From UBA7985 sp002690455 (lineage in GTDB: Bacteria; Pseudomonadota; Alphaproteobacteria; UBA7985), in the NCBI GenBank assembly GCA_965662775.1, contig CBFIIW010000016.1:7641-71640 (forward strand): a stretch of DNA of 64,000 nucleotides, given 5' to 3'. Each line of letters begins with the position of its first letter. The first letter of the stretch is position 1. This document shows positions 25,528 through 34,924 of the stretch, piece by piece. A program made the translations under genes and the position numbers. Under the pieces are notes generated by a model that searched no databases, was not told the origin of the DNA, and worked only from the letters and a program-made list of their open reading frames with translations.

Positions 25528-26403
25528 ATGGCTAGTGTCCCCTTCGATAAACTTGGTGGTAAGCTTTGGTACAACGGCGAAATGGTCGAATGGGACGAGG
25601 GCCGGCTGCACATCCTTTCTCATGGCCTGCACTACGGCTCCTGCGTCTTTGAGGGCGAGCGTGCCTATGGTGGCAAGATCTTCAAACACCAGGAACACAC
25701 TGACAGGCTTTTCAAGTCAGCTGAAATCCTTGGCATGGATATCGGCTATTCCAACAAGCAACTCTATGACGCCGCTTATGCCTCGCTAGCGGCGCAGGGC
25801 TTCACCGATGCCTATGTTCGGCCTGTCGCCTGGCGCGGTTCGGAAATGATGGCGATCTCTGCTCAACAGACCAAAACCCATGTGGCGGTCATCTGCTGGG
25901 ACATGGGCTCATACTTTGACCCCGAAGCACGCATGGCAGGGATCAAGCTGCAGTGGGCCAAGTACAAGCGACCCTCGCCGGAGTGTGCGCCCGTCCACGC
26001 CAAAGCTGCGGGTCTTTATATGATTTGCACCGTGTCCAAGCATGAAGCGGAGGCGCAGGGCTTCAACGACGCGATCATGCTCGACTGGCGCGGATATATT
26101 GCCGAGTGCACAGGCGCGAACATCTTTTTCGTTAAGAACGGTGCGTTGCACACCCCGACCCCGGACTGCTTCCTCGATGGCATTACCCGAAGGACAGTAA
26201 TCGAGCGCGCCAAAGTCAAAGGAATTGAGGTGGTCGAGCGCCACATTTTGCCTGAGGAACTGGCCGAGATGCAGGAGGTCTTTATTGTTGGTACCGCGGC
26301 GGAAGTGACCCCGATCAACCAGATCGGAGATATGAATTTTCAGGTTGGTGAAGTGACGCGCGACCTACTCACGGACTACCACAACCACGTCCGTGGTCTT
26401 TGA
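25528..26403 (+). CDS. ilvE: Branched-chain amino-acid aminotransferase
   Basis: This is a 291-residue fold-type-IV PLP enzyme that interconverts branched-chain amino acids and their keto acids. The PLP lysine is K159 in VHAKAAGLY, and the family signature ECTGANIFFVKNGALHTPTPDCFLDGITR is present with the usual conserved glutamate. GLHYGSCVFEGERAYGG matches the small-domain substrate loop. GGAG lies 8 bases before the ATG. Unusually, a MarR-type gene is divergent and likely controls it. Confidence 0.94.
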   Translation: MASVPFDKLGGKLWYNGEMVEWDEGRLHILSHGLHYGSCVFEGERAYGGKIFKHQEHTDRLFKSAEILGMDIGYSNKQLYDAAYASLAAQGFTDAYVRPVAWRGSEMMAISAQQTKTHVAVICWDMGSYFDPEARMAGIKLQWAKYKRPSPECAPVHAKAAGLYMICTVSKHEAEAQGFNDAIMLDWRGYIAECTGANIFFVKNGALHTPTPDCFLDGITRRTVIERAKVKGIEVVERHILPEELAEMQEVFIVGTAAEVTPINQIGDMNFQVGEVTRDLLTDYHNHVRGL

Positions 26404-26515
26404 TCATCTGAGTGTCCATATCTTTTTGAGCTGCTGAGCCGTCGATTTAACGCGCCTCGTGGCTATTGAGCTTTGGAAGGGCTGCGGCCCTCAGTGCCGC
26501 CGGTCGGCGGGCGAC

Positions 26516-27139
26516 TCAGCGCTGGTCCTGATCCGCTGATACCGCTCTGAATGCGCGCAGGTAGTCCGCGGCACTGACGAGGCTGATTGCCGTAGCGATC
26601 CAGAACAATGCCGGGATCAGCCAGCCTGACAGACTGTCAGCTAACCCACCAAGATCCCTGATACCTGAAGCGGTCATGACCGTGCCCTGCAGCACTGCAT
26701 CAACGAGCCCCGCGCCCAAGGCTAAGCACTGAAGCAGCGTCTTTGCCTTGCCCATTCCCCCAACCGTGAGCCGATGACCCCGGCTCAGGGCAAGCTCGCG
26801 CAATCCGCCAACGGCCAGATCACGTGCCAACATCAACAGCACGGCGCCGGCTATCGCCAAGTCCGGAGCCAGCACCACCAATCCCAGCCCTGTGCAAAGC
26901 ATCAGCAGCTTGTCTGCCACGGGGTCGAGCACGGCACCGGACGTCGTCTCGGCCGACAACCGCCGTGCCAGTGCCCCATCGACGAAGTCAGTGACGCAAG
27001 CGATCAGAAACAGTCCCAACGCGATGGGGAGCCACACCGTCGGCGTCCAGTCCCCAAGGGCAACCAGAAGCAAGAGCGCCCCGATCAGCGGTGCGATGAG
27101 CAGTCGCAGCAGCGTCAGTGCATTTGGGATCTGCTGCAT
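26516..27139 (-). CDS. pgsA: CDP-diacylglycerol-glycerol-3-phosphate 3-phosphatidyltransferase
   Basis: This is a 207-residue membrane enzyme of phosphatidylglycerol synthesis. The CDP-alcohol phosphotransferase motif is intact: DFVDGALARR followed by G and DPVADK with the last two aspartates. About five hydrophobic helices are seen. The opening IPNALTLLRLLIAP is typical of PgsA. It starts 8 bp after the uvrC stop, and the uvrC-pgsA order is common in proteobacteria. Confidence 0.95.
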   Translation of the reverse strand: MQQIPNALTLLRLLIAPLIGALLLLVALGDWTPTVWLPIALGLFLIACVTDFVDGALARRLSAETTSGAVLDPVADKLLMLCTGLGLVVLAPDLAIAGAVLLMLARDLAVGGLRELALSRGHRLTVGGMGKAKTLLQCLALGAGLVDAVLQGTVMTASGIRDLGGLADSLSGWLIPALFWIATAISLVSAADYLRAFRAVSADQDQR

Positions 27140-27147
27140 AGCTGGGG

Positions 27148-29169
27148 TTATTCCTGATGAAAGTGGTCATAGATTTTTTGGGCGACTGTCTCGGAGATAC
27201 CATCGACAGTGAGCAAGTCTGCCACACTCGCCCGGGAGACCGAGCGCGCGGAGCCAAAATGCAGCAGTAAGGCTTTTTTCCGCCGTGGGCCGATCCCCGG
27301 CACGTCGTCGAGTGGGCTCTTTCGAATGGCGGCCGAGCGCTTGGCGCGGTGTGTTCCGATGGCGAAGCGATGGACCTCATCCCGCAGGCGCTGCAGGTAG
27401 AATAGAACCGGGTCGCGCTCCGCCATCTGAAACGGTGCCTGTTCAGGAAGGAAGAACTGCTCGCGCCCGGCGTTGCGGTCGGGGCCCTTGGCGATGGCCA
27501 CCAGGGGCACATCATCGATACCCAGCTCGGCCAGGGTTTCGCGCACTGAGGAAAGCTGTCCTTTGCCGCCATCTATCAATACCAGGTCCGGCCACTGCCC
27601 CTGATCCCGGTCGGGGTCTTCCTTCAGCGCGCGGGAGAAGCGGCGGCCGAACACTTCTCTCATCATGGCGTAGTCGTCGCCCGCAGAGTCTTCGCGCTGG
27701 ATGTTGAACTTGCGGTAGCTGTTCTTGAGGAAGCCGTCCGGACCTGCCACCACCATGGCACCGACCGCATTACTGCCCTGGATGTGAGAGTTGTCATAAA
27801 CCTCAATGCGCTCCGGGGCTGCCGGCAGGCCAAAGGCTTCTGCCACACCCTCCAGCAGCTTGCGCTGGGTCGAGGATTCGGCCTGCCGCCGTTCCAGCGC
27901 CTCTCGGGCGTTGCGGACTGCATTGGCAACAACGTCGCGTTTCGGGCCGCGCTGAGGCCGACTGAGCCGCACCTTGCGTTCTGCTTTGTGGCTTAGCGCC
28001 TCGGTGAGGAGGTCGGCTTCGTCGGGGTCGTGGCTAACCAGGATTTGTCGCGGCACCGGCTTGTCGGCATAGAACTGACCGATAAAGCTACCGAGCACGT
28101 CGGCGATCGCCTGCTTCCGGTCGTGTCGTGGGAAATAGGCACGGTTCCCGTAATTCCGACCGGCCCGGTAGAAAAATACCTGAACGCAGATCTGACCGCC
28201 GCCGTCAAAGGCCGCAATAATGTCGGCGTCGTCGATCTCGCCTTGTAGATTGACGTCCTGATGGGCTTGAATCGCGCTCAGCGCCCGGAGACGGTCGCGG
28301 AGTTTGGCAGCTCGTTCATACTGCAGATTTTCAGCAGCATCTTGCATGCTGGAGGCCAAATCTTCCTGAACGGCACGGCTTTCGCCAAACAAAAATGCCT
28401 TCGCGTCAGCCACCAGTGCTTCGTATCCCGCCTTATCAATTTTTCCAACGCAGGGGGCCGAGCAGCGCTTGATCTGGTAGAGCAGGCACGGTCGATTGCG
28501 GTTTTCGAATACGCTGTCTGAACATGAGCGCAGCAGGAATGCCTTTTCCAATGCGGTGACTGTGCGGTTTACTGACTTCGCCGACGCGAAGGGGCCGAAG
28601 TAGTCACCCTTGCGTTTGTGCGCGCCGCGGTGTTTCGTGATTTGTGCGAAGTCATGCTCGCCTGCGGTGAGCAGGATGTAGGGGAAGGATTTATCGTCCC
28701 GCAACAGCACGTTATACCGTGGCTGGAAGCGCTTGATCAGGTTTGATTCCAGCAGCAGGGCCTCAACCTCGCTGTTGGTGACAACGATTTCCAGAGCCTT
28801 GGTTTCTGCCACCATTCGGCGCAGTCGGTTGGGGAGGCGCTCAAGTTGGGTATAATTGACGACACGTCTGCGCAGGTTCCGGGCCTTACCCACGTAGATC
28901 GGATCGCCCCGTCGGTCCAGCATCCGGTAGACGCCCGGTGAGGTGCTGAGTGTCCTTACACCCGCGCGGAGTACGGAAAGCCCATGCTGAAGGTCACTGC
29001 CATCAACATCAGGGCTTGTCGGCTGCGCACCGGGAAGCGCAGCCGTTTGGCCGTCGTAGTCGGCCTGGTCCTCATGCAGAGACACCGCTGCCGTTTCATC
29101 GGCAGCCATGGCAGCGCGCTTGCCACCTGCACTGCTGTCTGATTCCTGGTGGTTCTTACTACGTCGCAT
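27148..29169 (-). CDS. uvrC: UvrABC system protein C (excinuclease)
   Basis: This is a 673-residue nuclease of nucleotide excision repair. The N-terminal GIY-YIG domain (SPGVYRMLDRRGDPIYVGKARNLRRRV) makes the 3' incision. A UVR motif occurs near residues 275-300 (SSMQDAAENLQYERAAKLRDRL). The RNase H-like domain (DNSHIQGSNAVGAMVVAGPDGF, DLVLIDGGKGQ) makes the 5' incision, and a C-terminal helix-hairpin-helix pair (DDVPGIGPRRKKALL) follows. The first 60 residues are an extra, low-conservation extension. Confidence 0.97.
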   Translation of the reverse strand: MRRSKNHQESDSSAGGKRAAMAADETAAVSLHEDQADYDGQTAALPGAQPTSPDVDGSDLQHGLSVLRAGVRTLSTSPGVYRMLDRRGDPIYVGKARNLRRRVVNYTQLERLPNRLRRMVAETKALEIVVTNSEVEALLLESNLIKRFQPRYNVLLRDDKSFPYILLTAGEHDFAQITKHRGAHKRKGDYFGPFASAKSVNRTVTALEKAFLLRSCSDSVFENRNRPCLLYQIKRCSAPCVGKIDKAGYEALVADAKAFLFGESRAVQEDLASSMQDAAENLQYERAAKLRDRLRALSAIQAHQDVNLQGEIDDADIIAAFDGGGQICVQVFFYRAGRNYGNRAYFPRHDRKQAIADVLGSFIGQFYADKPVPRQILVSHDPDEADLLTEALSHKAERKVRLSRPQRGPKRDVVANAVRNAREALERRQAESSTQRKLLEGVAEAFGLPAAPERIEVYDNSHIQGSNAVGAMVVAGPDGFLKNSYRKFNIQREDSAGDDYAMMREVFGRRFSRALKEDPDRDQGQWPDLVLIDGGKGQLSSVRETLAELGIDDVPLVAIAKGPDRNAGREQFFLPEQAPFQMAERDPVLFYLQRLRDEVHRFAIGTHRAKRSAAIRKSPLDDVPGIGPRRKKALLLHFGSARSVSRASVADLLTVDGISETVAQKIYDHFHQE

Positions 29170-29596
29170 CAGGGCTGTGGTATCGTGATTCGAACCGGAT
29201 TGTAAGGTTTGCCAACCCGGCGATCTAGAGCTGTGGATAAGTCTGTCGGTAATTATTGAGCTTCGGAACCTTTTGACCTGAAATCAGAGGCTTGAAGCGC
29301 AATGTTCCTAGTCCGTCTATGGAAGAGCAACAAAATAAGTATTTGAAAAGAATAGAAAAATTTGTTTTAATACAGCAGCAGATGGTGACGCTCTCCAAAA
29401 CCCTGTCGGATCTATGGAACCAGTCGGTAGGCACGTCAGGTTGTAGACAAACATTCCAATTAACGGCGTTTGAGTCACGGCTCTGCCAATGGTAGGGAAT
29501 TCAGTGCTTTAGCCAGGGGCTATCAGGTAACGACCCTTGTAACTTTCCAAAACGGCGGGGTCCGTACTTTCGTGGCCCAAGAGGTTAACACCCACC
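29170..29596. other. AT-rich gap with no clear gene
   Basis: This stretch upstream of uvrC is much richer in A and T (29240-29400) than its surroundings. It has a perfect DnaA-box sequence, TGTGGATAA, at 29232-29240. A 59-codon open frame from ATG 29319 to 29495 encodes a charged, Gln-rich, helix-prone peptide (MEEQQNKYLKRIEKFV...), but it has no ribosome site and no recognised relative. It could be a gene remnant or chance. Confidence 0.4.
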
Positions 29597-29647
29597 TGCG
29601 CCAACTTGCCCCCATGCGCGCTTTGCGCGCCAACTCCATGCGTCGCC
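29597..29647 (-). repeat. Family A hairpin repeat, inverted and diverged
   Basis: On the reverse strand it aligns with the family A unit (GCGCGCAAAGCGCGC core, GGGGGCAAGTTGGCGCA right arm), with several substitutions relative to the other copies. Confidence 0.6.
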
Positions 29648-29701
29648 AACCTTCGCCAGATCAAGTTTCTTGCGGTGAACCGTGGCTGTTTCAGGCAGGT
29701 T

Positions 29702-29750
29702 GCGCGTGAGAGGGCCGATGGCCGCGAAGCGGCCGAGGCCCGAGCGCGCC
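29702..29750 (-). repeat. Interspersed hairpin repeat, family C
   Basis: GGGCC and GGCCCG arms surround GGCCGCGAAGCGGCC. Copies of the same unit lie at 32227-32274 (opposite orientation) and 39227-39275. Confidence 0.8.
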
Positions 29751-29850
29751 ACAAAGTTAAAGGGTCGCTATGGCGGGCCCAATGCATCCGCTCAGGTCAG
29801 AGTGCCATCTGACAGCCGTTAAATGTCATGGGACGCGAGACATTCATGCA

Positions 29851-29900
29851 AGTTGCGCGGGGGCGATTTGTAAGCCGCGAAGCGGCGTCAAATCGAACCC
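29851..29900 (-). repeat. Family B hairpin repeat, inverted
   Basis: This contains GATTTGTAAGCCGCGAAGCG then GCGTCAAATC, the exact reverse complement of the B core seen at 39009-39060. It lies 58 bp beyond the folB stop. Confidence 0.8.
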
Positions 29901-29957
29901 GCCACCGCTCGATTTCAAAATAGCGAATAAGGTGATCGCCATAGAACTTCCCAAGGA

Positions 29958-30317
29958 TCAACGGTTCAGAATAACCGTCACAGACGCGCTTTCAGCGTCT
30001 TCAAACACGTCCAGTTTCTCGCCCTTGACCCGCAGACTGATCATGCGGGTATCGCTGAACACGCGGTCGGCGAGTACGTCAACCAGCGTTTCAAGGAGGT
30101 TGAAGTGACGCTCCAGGACCATAGCTCGGGCTGTTTCAACGAAGACCTCATAGCTGAGCACGTTGGAGAAGTCGTCCGATAGGCTGTCTGGCAGAGCCAC
30201 GTCTGCCTCGAACGAGAGGCGAACGCGCTGGGGTGCCTCGTGTTCATGCGGATAAATGCCGATGCTGGCGCTGACAACTAAATTGTCGACGGCGATGCTG
30301 CGCTGTTTCCGAATCAT
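29958..30317 (-). CDS. folB: Dihydroneopterin aldolase
   Basis: This is a 119-residue small aldolase of the folate pathway, acting after FolE. The opening IAVDNLVVSASIGIYPHEHEAPQRVRLSF is the family signature, with the active-site glutamate in the E-A-P loop and LSYEVFVETARAMVLERHFNLLETL following; the ETL glutamate and the later lysine in LRVKGEKLDV fit FolB. It begins 9 bp after an SDR gene that resembles pteridine reductases, and the two are probably co-transcribed. Confidence 0.9.
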   Translation of the reverse strand: MIRKQRSIAVDNLVVSASIGIYPHEHEAPQRVRLSFEADVALPDSLSDDFSNVLSYEVFVETARAMVLERHFNLLETLVDVLADRVFSDTRMISLRVKGEKLDVFEDAESASVTVILNR

Positions 30318-30326
30318 GGCTGGAGA

Positions 30327-31097
30327 TCACTCGATCGGTGCGGGGCGGTCTGGCGCAGGTGCGGCCCAATTTAGGTGCTGACCGCCATCTAGCGCGATCA
30401 TTTGCCCGGTCAGGGATTGAGCACTGAGAATCAGGTCGACAGTTGCGCAGATATCAGCCAGGGGAGTTGCGATCTGTAACGGCGTTTCGCAGACCTGGGC
30501 GTCGAAGTTAGCCTGGGTTTGGCGCGGTGAGGGAAGTGTTGGCCCCGGGCCAATGCCGTTAACGCGGATCTTCTTCGCCGCCAGACCCAGTGCCATCTGC
30601 CGTGTGAGACCCCAAAGTGCATATTTAGACACGGTATAAGACAAGAAGTGCTCAGTCAGGTTCCAGACCCGTTGGTCGATCATGTTAATGATGCACCCGC
30701 CTCCGCTCGGACACTGGGCCGCCATAGCCTGGCTGAGAACCACGGGTGCGCGCAGGTTTGGCTCCAAGTGTGTGTCCCAGCTTTCCCGATCGGTGGTCTC
30801 GATGCTGTCGTAACTGAAGGCTGATGCATTGTTGATCAACAGGTTGAGTGGCTGGCCTAGAGCGTTCTTAGCGATTTCGATGAGAGGGCGCACTTCAGCT
30901 TCGATGGCAAGGTCGGCCTGAACCAGTGTAGCCTGACCGCCTGCGTCCCGGACGCGCCGGGCGGTGGCCTCAGCCTGTTCTCTGCTGCCGCGATAGTGCA
31001 GCGCGAGGGACCACCCCTTTGCGCCAAGATGTTCAGCCATGGCGGCACCAATGCGTTGCGCTGCACCGGTGATAAGGCCGACTTTAGAATGCGCCAT
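30327..31097 (-). CDS. Short-chain dehydrogenase, pteridine reductase-like (FolM type)
   Basis: This is a 256-residue SDR. The nucleotide loop is GLITGAAQRIGAAMAEHLGAKGW, with the early arginine typical of NADPH-dependent pteridine reductases. The catalytic tyrosine and lysine are in SYTVSKYALWGL, with LLINNASAF and NGIGPGPTLPS also present. Its position directly before folB suggests dihydromonapterin or dihydrofolate reductase activity like E. coli FolM, but no experiment-level marker is visible. ATG at 31097 overlaps the preceding antiporter stop by 14 bases. Confidence 0.85.
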   Translation of the reverse strand: MAHSKVGLITGAAQRIGAAMAEHLGAKGWSLALHYRGSREQAEATARRVRDAGGQATLVQADLAIEAEVRPLIEIAKNALGQPLNLLINNASAFSYDSIETTDRESWDTHLEPNLRAPVVLSQAMAAQCPSGGGCIINMIDQRVWNLTEHFLSYTVSKYALWGLTRQMALGLAAKKIRVNGIGPGPTLPSPRQTQANFDAQVCETPLQIATPLADICATVDLILSAQSLTGQMIALDGGQHLNWAAPAPDRPAPIE

Positions 31098-32046
31098 CAA
31101 TGACCTCCCAACCGTCTGAAAGACTGTACAGAATGTAGAGACAGAAGACTAAGAGCAAGGCCAGACCTGCCAGCCGACCAATCTTCTGGCCCAGCATCAG
31201 AAAGGCAATGAATAGGCTCGAAGTCAGGCCGAACAAGATTAAGCTCCAAGGCATCAGGTCTGGCGGGATTTCGAGCGGCGAAATCACTGCAACCAGCCCC
31301 AGCACCAGCAGTATATTGGTCAGGTTGGAGCCAATGATATTGCCAATGACGACGTCACGGTGACCATGTCGCGCTGCGGCGAGAGAAGCGAAGAGTTCTG
31401 GTAGACTCGTGCCAATAGCGACGATAGTGGCGCCAATCACGGCCTCTGGCAGGCCAACCTGTTCCGCCAAATCAACCGCACCTATGATAAAAATCTGTCC
31501 CCCGACGACGAGTGTCACCAAGCCGCCTGCCAGAGCGAGGCTGGAAATCCCCCAATTCCAGTCGGGATTTTCTGTCTCTTCGACAGTATGAGTTGCCTTT
31601 GTGAGAAAGATGGCAATGGTCTGAATCAGCATAGCACCGACCATGAGTAGGCCGGCCCAGCGTGGCAATAGGCCGAGTCCAAAGGCGAGGAACAGCACAA
31701 AACCAGTCGCAATCATGAGGAACAGGCTGGAGCGTGAAATAGTAGCGCGAGCGCAGAAAAGCGGCACAACCAAAGCAGCGGCACCACCGATCAGCAGCAC
31801 ATTTGTGATGTTGGATCCAATTACATTGCCGACTGCGACGTCGGGGACACCGCTGAGAGCAGCGCCTACGGTGACGACAACTTCGGGTGCGCTGGTACCC
31901 CAGGCGACGACGGTCAAACCGATTATAAACGGGGACAGTCCAACGAGGTGCGAAACCGAGATCGCCCCACGGATCAGGAACTCGGCACCAAAACTAAGTC
32001 CCCCGAGGCCAATGATCAGAAAGACAAGTGCGATAATCAGGTCCAA
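31084..32046 (-). CDS. Calcium/sodium antiporter (CaCA family, YrbG-like)
   Basis: This is a membrane exchanger of about 320 residues built from two inverted repeats of five helices. The alpha-1 motif GLTVVAWGTSAPEVVVTVGAALSG and the second repeat GATIVAIGTSLPELFASLAAARHG carry the paired glutamates that bind cation. GNVIGSNITNVLLI and GNIIGSNLTNILLVLG are the matching N-x-N motifs. TTG at 32046 is the likely start, with AAGGA upstream and the protein then beginning LDLIIALVFLIIGLGGL, the family N-terminus; an ATG at 32157 would add 37 unrelated residues. Confidence 0.9.
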   Translation of the reverse strand: MDLIIALVFLIIGLGGLSFGAEFLIRGAISVSHLVGLSPFIIGLTVVAWGTSAPEVVVTVGAALSGVPDVAVGNVIGSNITNVLLIGGAAALVVPLFCARATISRSSLFLMIATGFVLFLAFGLGLLPRWAGLLMVGAMLIQTIAIFLTKATHTVEETENPDWNWGISSLALAGGLVTLVVGGQIFIIGAVDLAEQVGLPEAVIGATIVAIGTSLPELFASLAAARHGHRDVVIGNIIGSNLTNILLVLGLVAVISPLEIPPDLMPWSLILFGLTSSLFIAFLMLGQKIGRLAGLALLLVFCLYILYSLSDGWEVIDGAF

Positions 32047-32226
32047 GGGGCGCCTGTCCTTCGTTGAGTGCGGCGTGGGTGATGCTGGTGGGCAGGTGGC
32101 ACAAGCGTTGAATTTGCCCGAGCTATTATGACCTTGGGCGCGGGATTGCAGGATCAAGGACTAGTCACGCAATAACGCATATCTAACGGCCAGTGCGCAA
32201 TCTTTTCGGGTGCAGGGATTGAGGTT

Positions 32227-32274
32227 GCGGGCTCGGACCTTGGCCGCTTCGCGGCCTTCGGTCCTTCCCCGCGC
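32227..32274 (+). repeat. Family C hairpin repeat
   Basis: A GGCCGCTTCGCGGCC core lies within GGACC/GGTCC-like arms. It matches the units at 29702-29750 and 39227-39275 in reverse orientation. It lies in the gap between the divergent antiporter and uvrB genes. Confidence 0.75.
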
Positions 32275-32627
32275 AATCCCGCAGCGCTTTGAAAGACCAG
32301 AGGCAAATGGCTGTGTCCACCGACCAAACAAGATGGCCTACGGTGAAACCGAGCCGACACGAAAAGCGCGGCAAGGGGCGTAGCCACGGCCGGCGCACTC
32401 TTATCCAGAATTAGTCTTGCGGTGGGTTGCGCCAGTTGGGGTCTGGCGTACATCATTAATCGCGATTTTGCGATGCGCCGTGCCGCTGTTGTGCAGCGAC
32501 GCGGGCAACCACAGTTAAACCTGGTGTCTTCGCCGACACTGGTGCCTTCGGTGGCACACTCGGGTCAGTCTGGCTCGACGGGGCCTCGGCACCGATTGAT
32601 CTGCTCAAGTCTCAAGCAAGGAACAAC
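32275..32627. other. Gap upstream of uvrB, no gene seen
   Basis: This 350-bp stretch holds no convincing reading frame on either strand. I see no matching LexA box (GAAC-N7-GAAC or GTTC-N7-GTTC) before uvrB; only a single GAAC half-site at 32621-32624 lies near the start codon. The uvrB promoter must be in here but no strong sigma-70 match was identified. Confidence 0.45.
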
Positions 32628-34886
32628 ATGACAGGCCTTATCGACCCCGAGACACTCGTTCAGGCAGCAAGAAGCGGTGTGGGCCTGCACCCCGTGGACG
32701 GCACGCCGCTCGACGAAAGCCCACCGCTCAAAATTGAGTCTGACTTCCAGCCCGCCGGCGACCAGCCTCAGGCTATTGGCGATCTTCTCGATGGGCTGGG
32801 CAATGGCGAGCGTGACAGTGTCCTGCTTGGCGTTACCGGCTCCGGTAAGACCTTTACTATGGCCCATGTCATCCAGTCATTGCAGCGCCCGACCCTGATC
32901 ATGGCACACAACAAAACCCTGGCCGCCCAGCTCTACGGCGAGATGAAGGAGTTCTTTCCCAAAAATGCTGTCGAGTATTTCGTCTCATACTACGACTATT
33001 ACCAACCGGAGGCCTACGTCCCACGTTCAGACACCTATATCGACAAGGAAGCGACCATCAACGAGCAGATCGACCGGATGCGCCACTCGGCCACGCGTGC
33101 GCTATTCGAACGCCGGGATGTGATCATTGTCGCGTCGGTTTCCTGCATCTATGGCATGGGTGCGCCGGAGACCTATGCCTCCATGACCCTGTTGCTCGAG
33201 GTCGGTTCAGAGCTTCCGCAAAAGGAAATGTTGCGCCGCTTTGTCGAGCTTCAATACCGCCGCAACGACGTCGGTTTCCAGCGCGGAACCTTTAGAGTCA
33301 GGGGCGATTCAATCGAAATCTTTCCTGCCCACCTGGAAGATCGTGCCTGGCGACTATCGCTATTCGGCGACGAGATCGAAGGAATCTGGGAGATTGACCC
33401 TCTGACTGGAGAGAAGACGGGCGAGATGGAAAAGGCGCGCCTTTATGCGAACTCACACCACGTCACCCCCAAGCCTACGATTATGCAGGCGACTAAGCAG
33501 ATCAAGACAGACCTTGGACTGAGACTCGAAGAGTTGGAGTCAGAGGGTAAGTTGCTCGAAGCCCAGCGCCTGCAGCAGCGTTGCACCTTTGACCTAGAGA
33601 TGATGGAAGCCACGGGTGTCTGCGCGGGGATTGAGAATTACAGCCGTTATCTTACAGGACGCTCGCCAGGGGAGCCACCGCCGACCCTGTTCGAATATCT
33701 GCCTGAGGACGCCTTGCTGATAGTCGATGAGAGCCACGTGTCGGTTCCGCAGATCGGTGCCATGTTCAAGGGCGACCGCGCACGCAAAGTGACGCTTAGC
33801 GACTACGGATTTCGTCTGCCCTCCTGCCAGGACAATCGCCCGCTCAAGTTCGAGGAGTGGGACGCTATGCGGCCGCAGACTATTTACGTCTCCGCCACAC
33901 CAAATGCCTGGGAACTCGAACGCGCTGGTGGCGTTTTTGCTGAACAGGTGATCCGTCCCACCGGCCTCCTCGACCCCCCTTGCCTGATCCGGCCGACGGA
34001 AAACCAGGTCGACGACCTCATCGCTGAGTGTCAGGAGACAGTGACACAAGGCTACCGAGTCCTGGTGACGACCTTGACCAAACGCATGGCCGAAGACCTC
34101 ACGGACTACCTCAACGAGGCTGGCTTAAAGGTCCGCTATATTCATGCCGATGTCGAAACACTCGAACGGATCGAGATCATCCGTGACCTCCGTCTGGGGG
34201 TCTATGACGTGCTGGTTGGGATCAACCTACTCCGCGAGGGGCTTGATATTCCTGAGTGTGCGCTAGTCGCGATCCTTGACGCGGATAAAGAGGGTTACTT
34301 GCGCTCGACCACTTCACTGATCCAGACCATTGGCCGCGCGGCCCGAAACGCCGACGGCCGTGTTGTCCTCTATGCCGACACCATCACCAAGAGCATGCAG
34401 GCGGCACTAGATGAAACCGATCGCCGACGGACGAGGCAACTGGCCTACAACGAAGAACACGGCATCACCCCGTCGTCGATTAAGAAGCGTATCAATGAAA
34501 TTGTTGATTCGGTGTACGAGAAAGACCGCGTCACCATCGGCACGGGTGACAAGGACTTGATCACCACCGGCGGCAAGGATTTGCAAGACGTGATGGCTGA
34601 CTTGGAAACCCGGATGAAGGACGCCGCTGCAAACCTTGAATTCGAGGAAGCCGCGCGCCTGCGCGATGAGCTCAGGCGCCTGGAAGCGGCTGATTTGGGT
34701 CTCGGCGGTGCCGTTTCTAACAGCGCTGCGCAAACCGAGCGTGCGCCGAGGGCAGAGGGAAAGACCGCGGGTCGCAATCGGGCTCGGCGCGAGGTTGAGA
34801 AAGACTTCAGCGTAACCAAGTCTGCTCCGCTTGATCCATTGGCCAAGGTTGCCGGTCCCCGAAAGTTGCCGCGTCGACGCGTTTGA
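32628..34886 (+). CDS. uvrB: UvrABC system protein B (helicase subunit)
   Basis: This is a 752-residue damage-recognition helicase of nucleotide excision repair. The Walker A is GVTGSGKTFT near residue 68. The beta-hairpin region YFVSYYDYYQPEAYVP is intact, with DESHV as motif II. GRAARNADGRVVLYAD lies in the helicase C domain, and a UVR motif near residue 665 (DLETRMKDAAANLEFEEAARLRDEL) binds UvrC. The C-terminal 60 residues form a basic tail, longer than the usual end. The first 30 residues before the conserved QPAGDQPQAI are variable. Confidence 0.97.
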   Translation: MTGLIDPETLVQAARSGVGLHPVDGTPLDESPPLKIESDFQPAGDQPQAIGDLLDGLGNGERDSVLLGVTGSGKTFTMAHVIQSLQRPTLIMAHNKTLAAQLYGEMKEFFPKNAVEYFVSYYDYYQPEAYVPRSDTYIDKEATINEQIDRMRHSATRALFERRDVIIVASVSCIYGMGAPETYASMTLLLEVGSELPQKEMLRRFVELQYRRNDVGFQRGTFRVRGDSIEIFPAHLEDRAWRLSLFGDEIEGIWEIDPLTGEKTGEMEKARLYANSHHVTPKPTIMQATKQIKTDLGLRLEELESEGKLLEAQRLQQRCTFDLEMMEATGVCAGIENYSRYLTGRSPGEPPPTLFEYLPEDALLIVDESHVSVPQIGAMFKGDRARKVTLSDYGFRLPSCQDNRPLKFEEWDAMRPQTIYVSATPNAWELERAGGVFAEQVIRPTGLLDPPCLIRPTENQVDDLIAECQETVTQGYRVLVTTLTKRMAEDLTDYLNEAGLKVRYIHADVETLERIEIIRDLRLGVYDVLVGINLLREGLDIPECALVAILDADKEGYLRSTTSLIQTIGRAARNADGRVVLYADTITKSMQAALDETDRRRTRQLAYNEEHGITPSSIKKRINEIVDSVYEKDRVTIGTGDKDLITTGGKDLQDVMADLETRMKDAAANLEFEEAARLRDELRRLEAADLGLGGAVSNSAAQTERAPRAEGKTAGRNRARREVEKDFSVTKSAPLDPLAKVAGPRKLPRRRV

Positions 34887-34924
34887 AATACTGGGCCTGA
34901 CATGTACCCCTTGGATAAGAGAGA

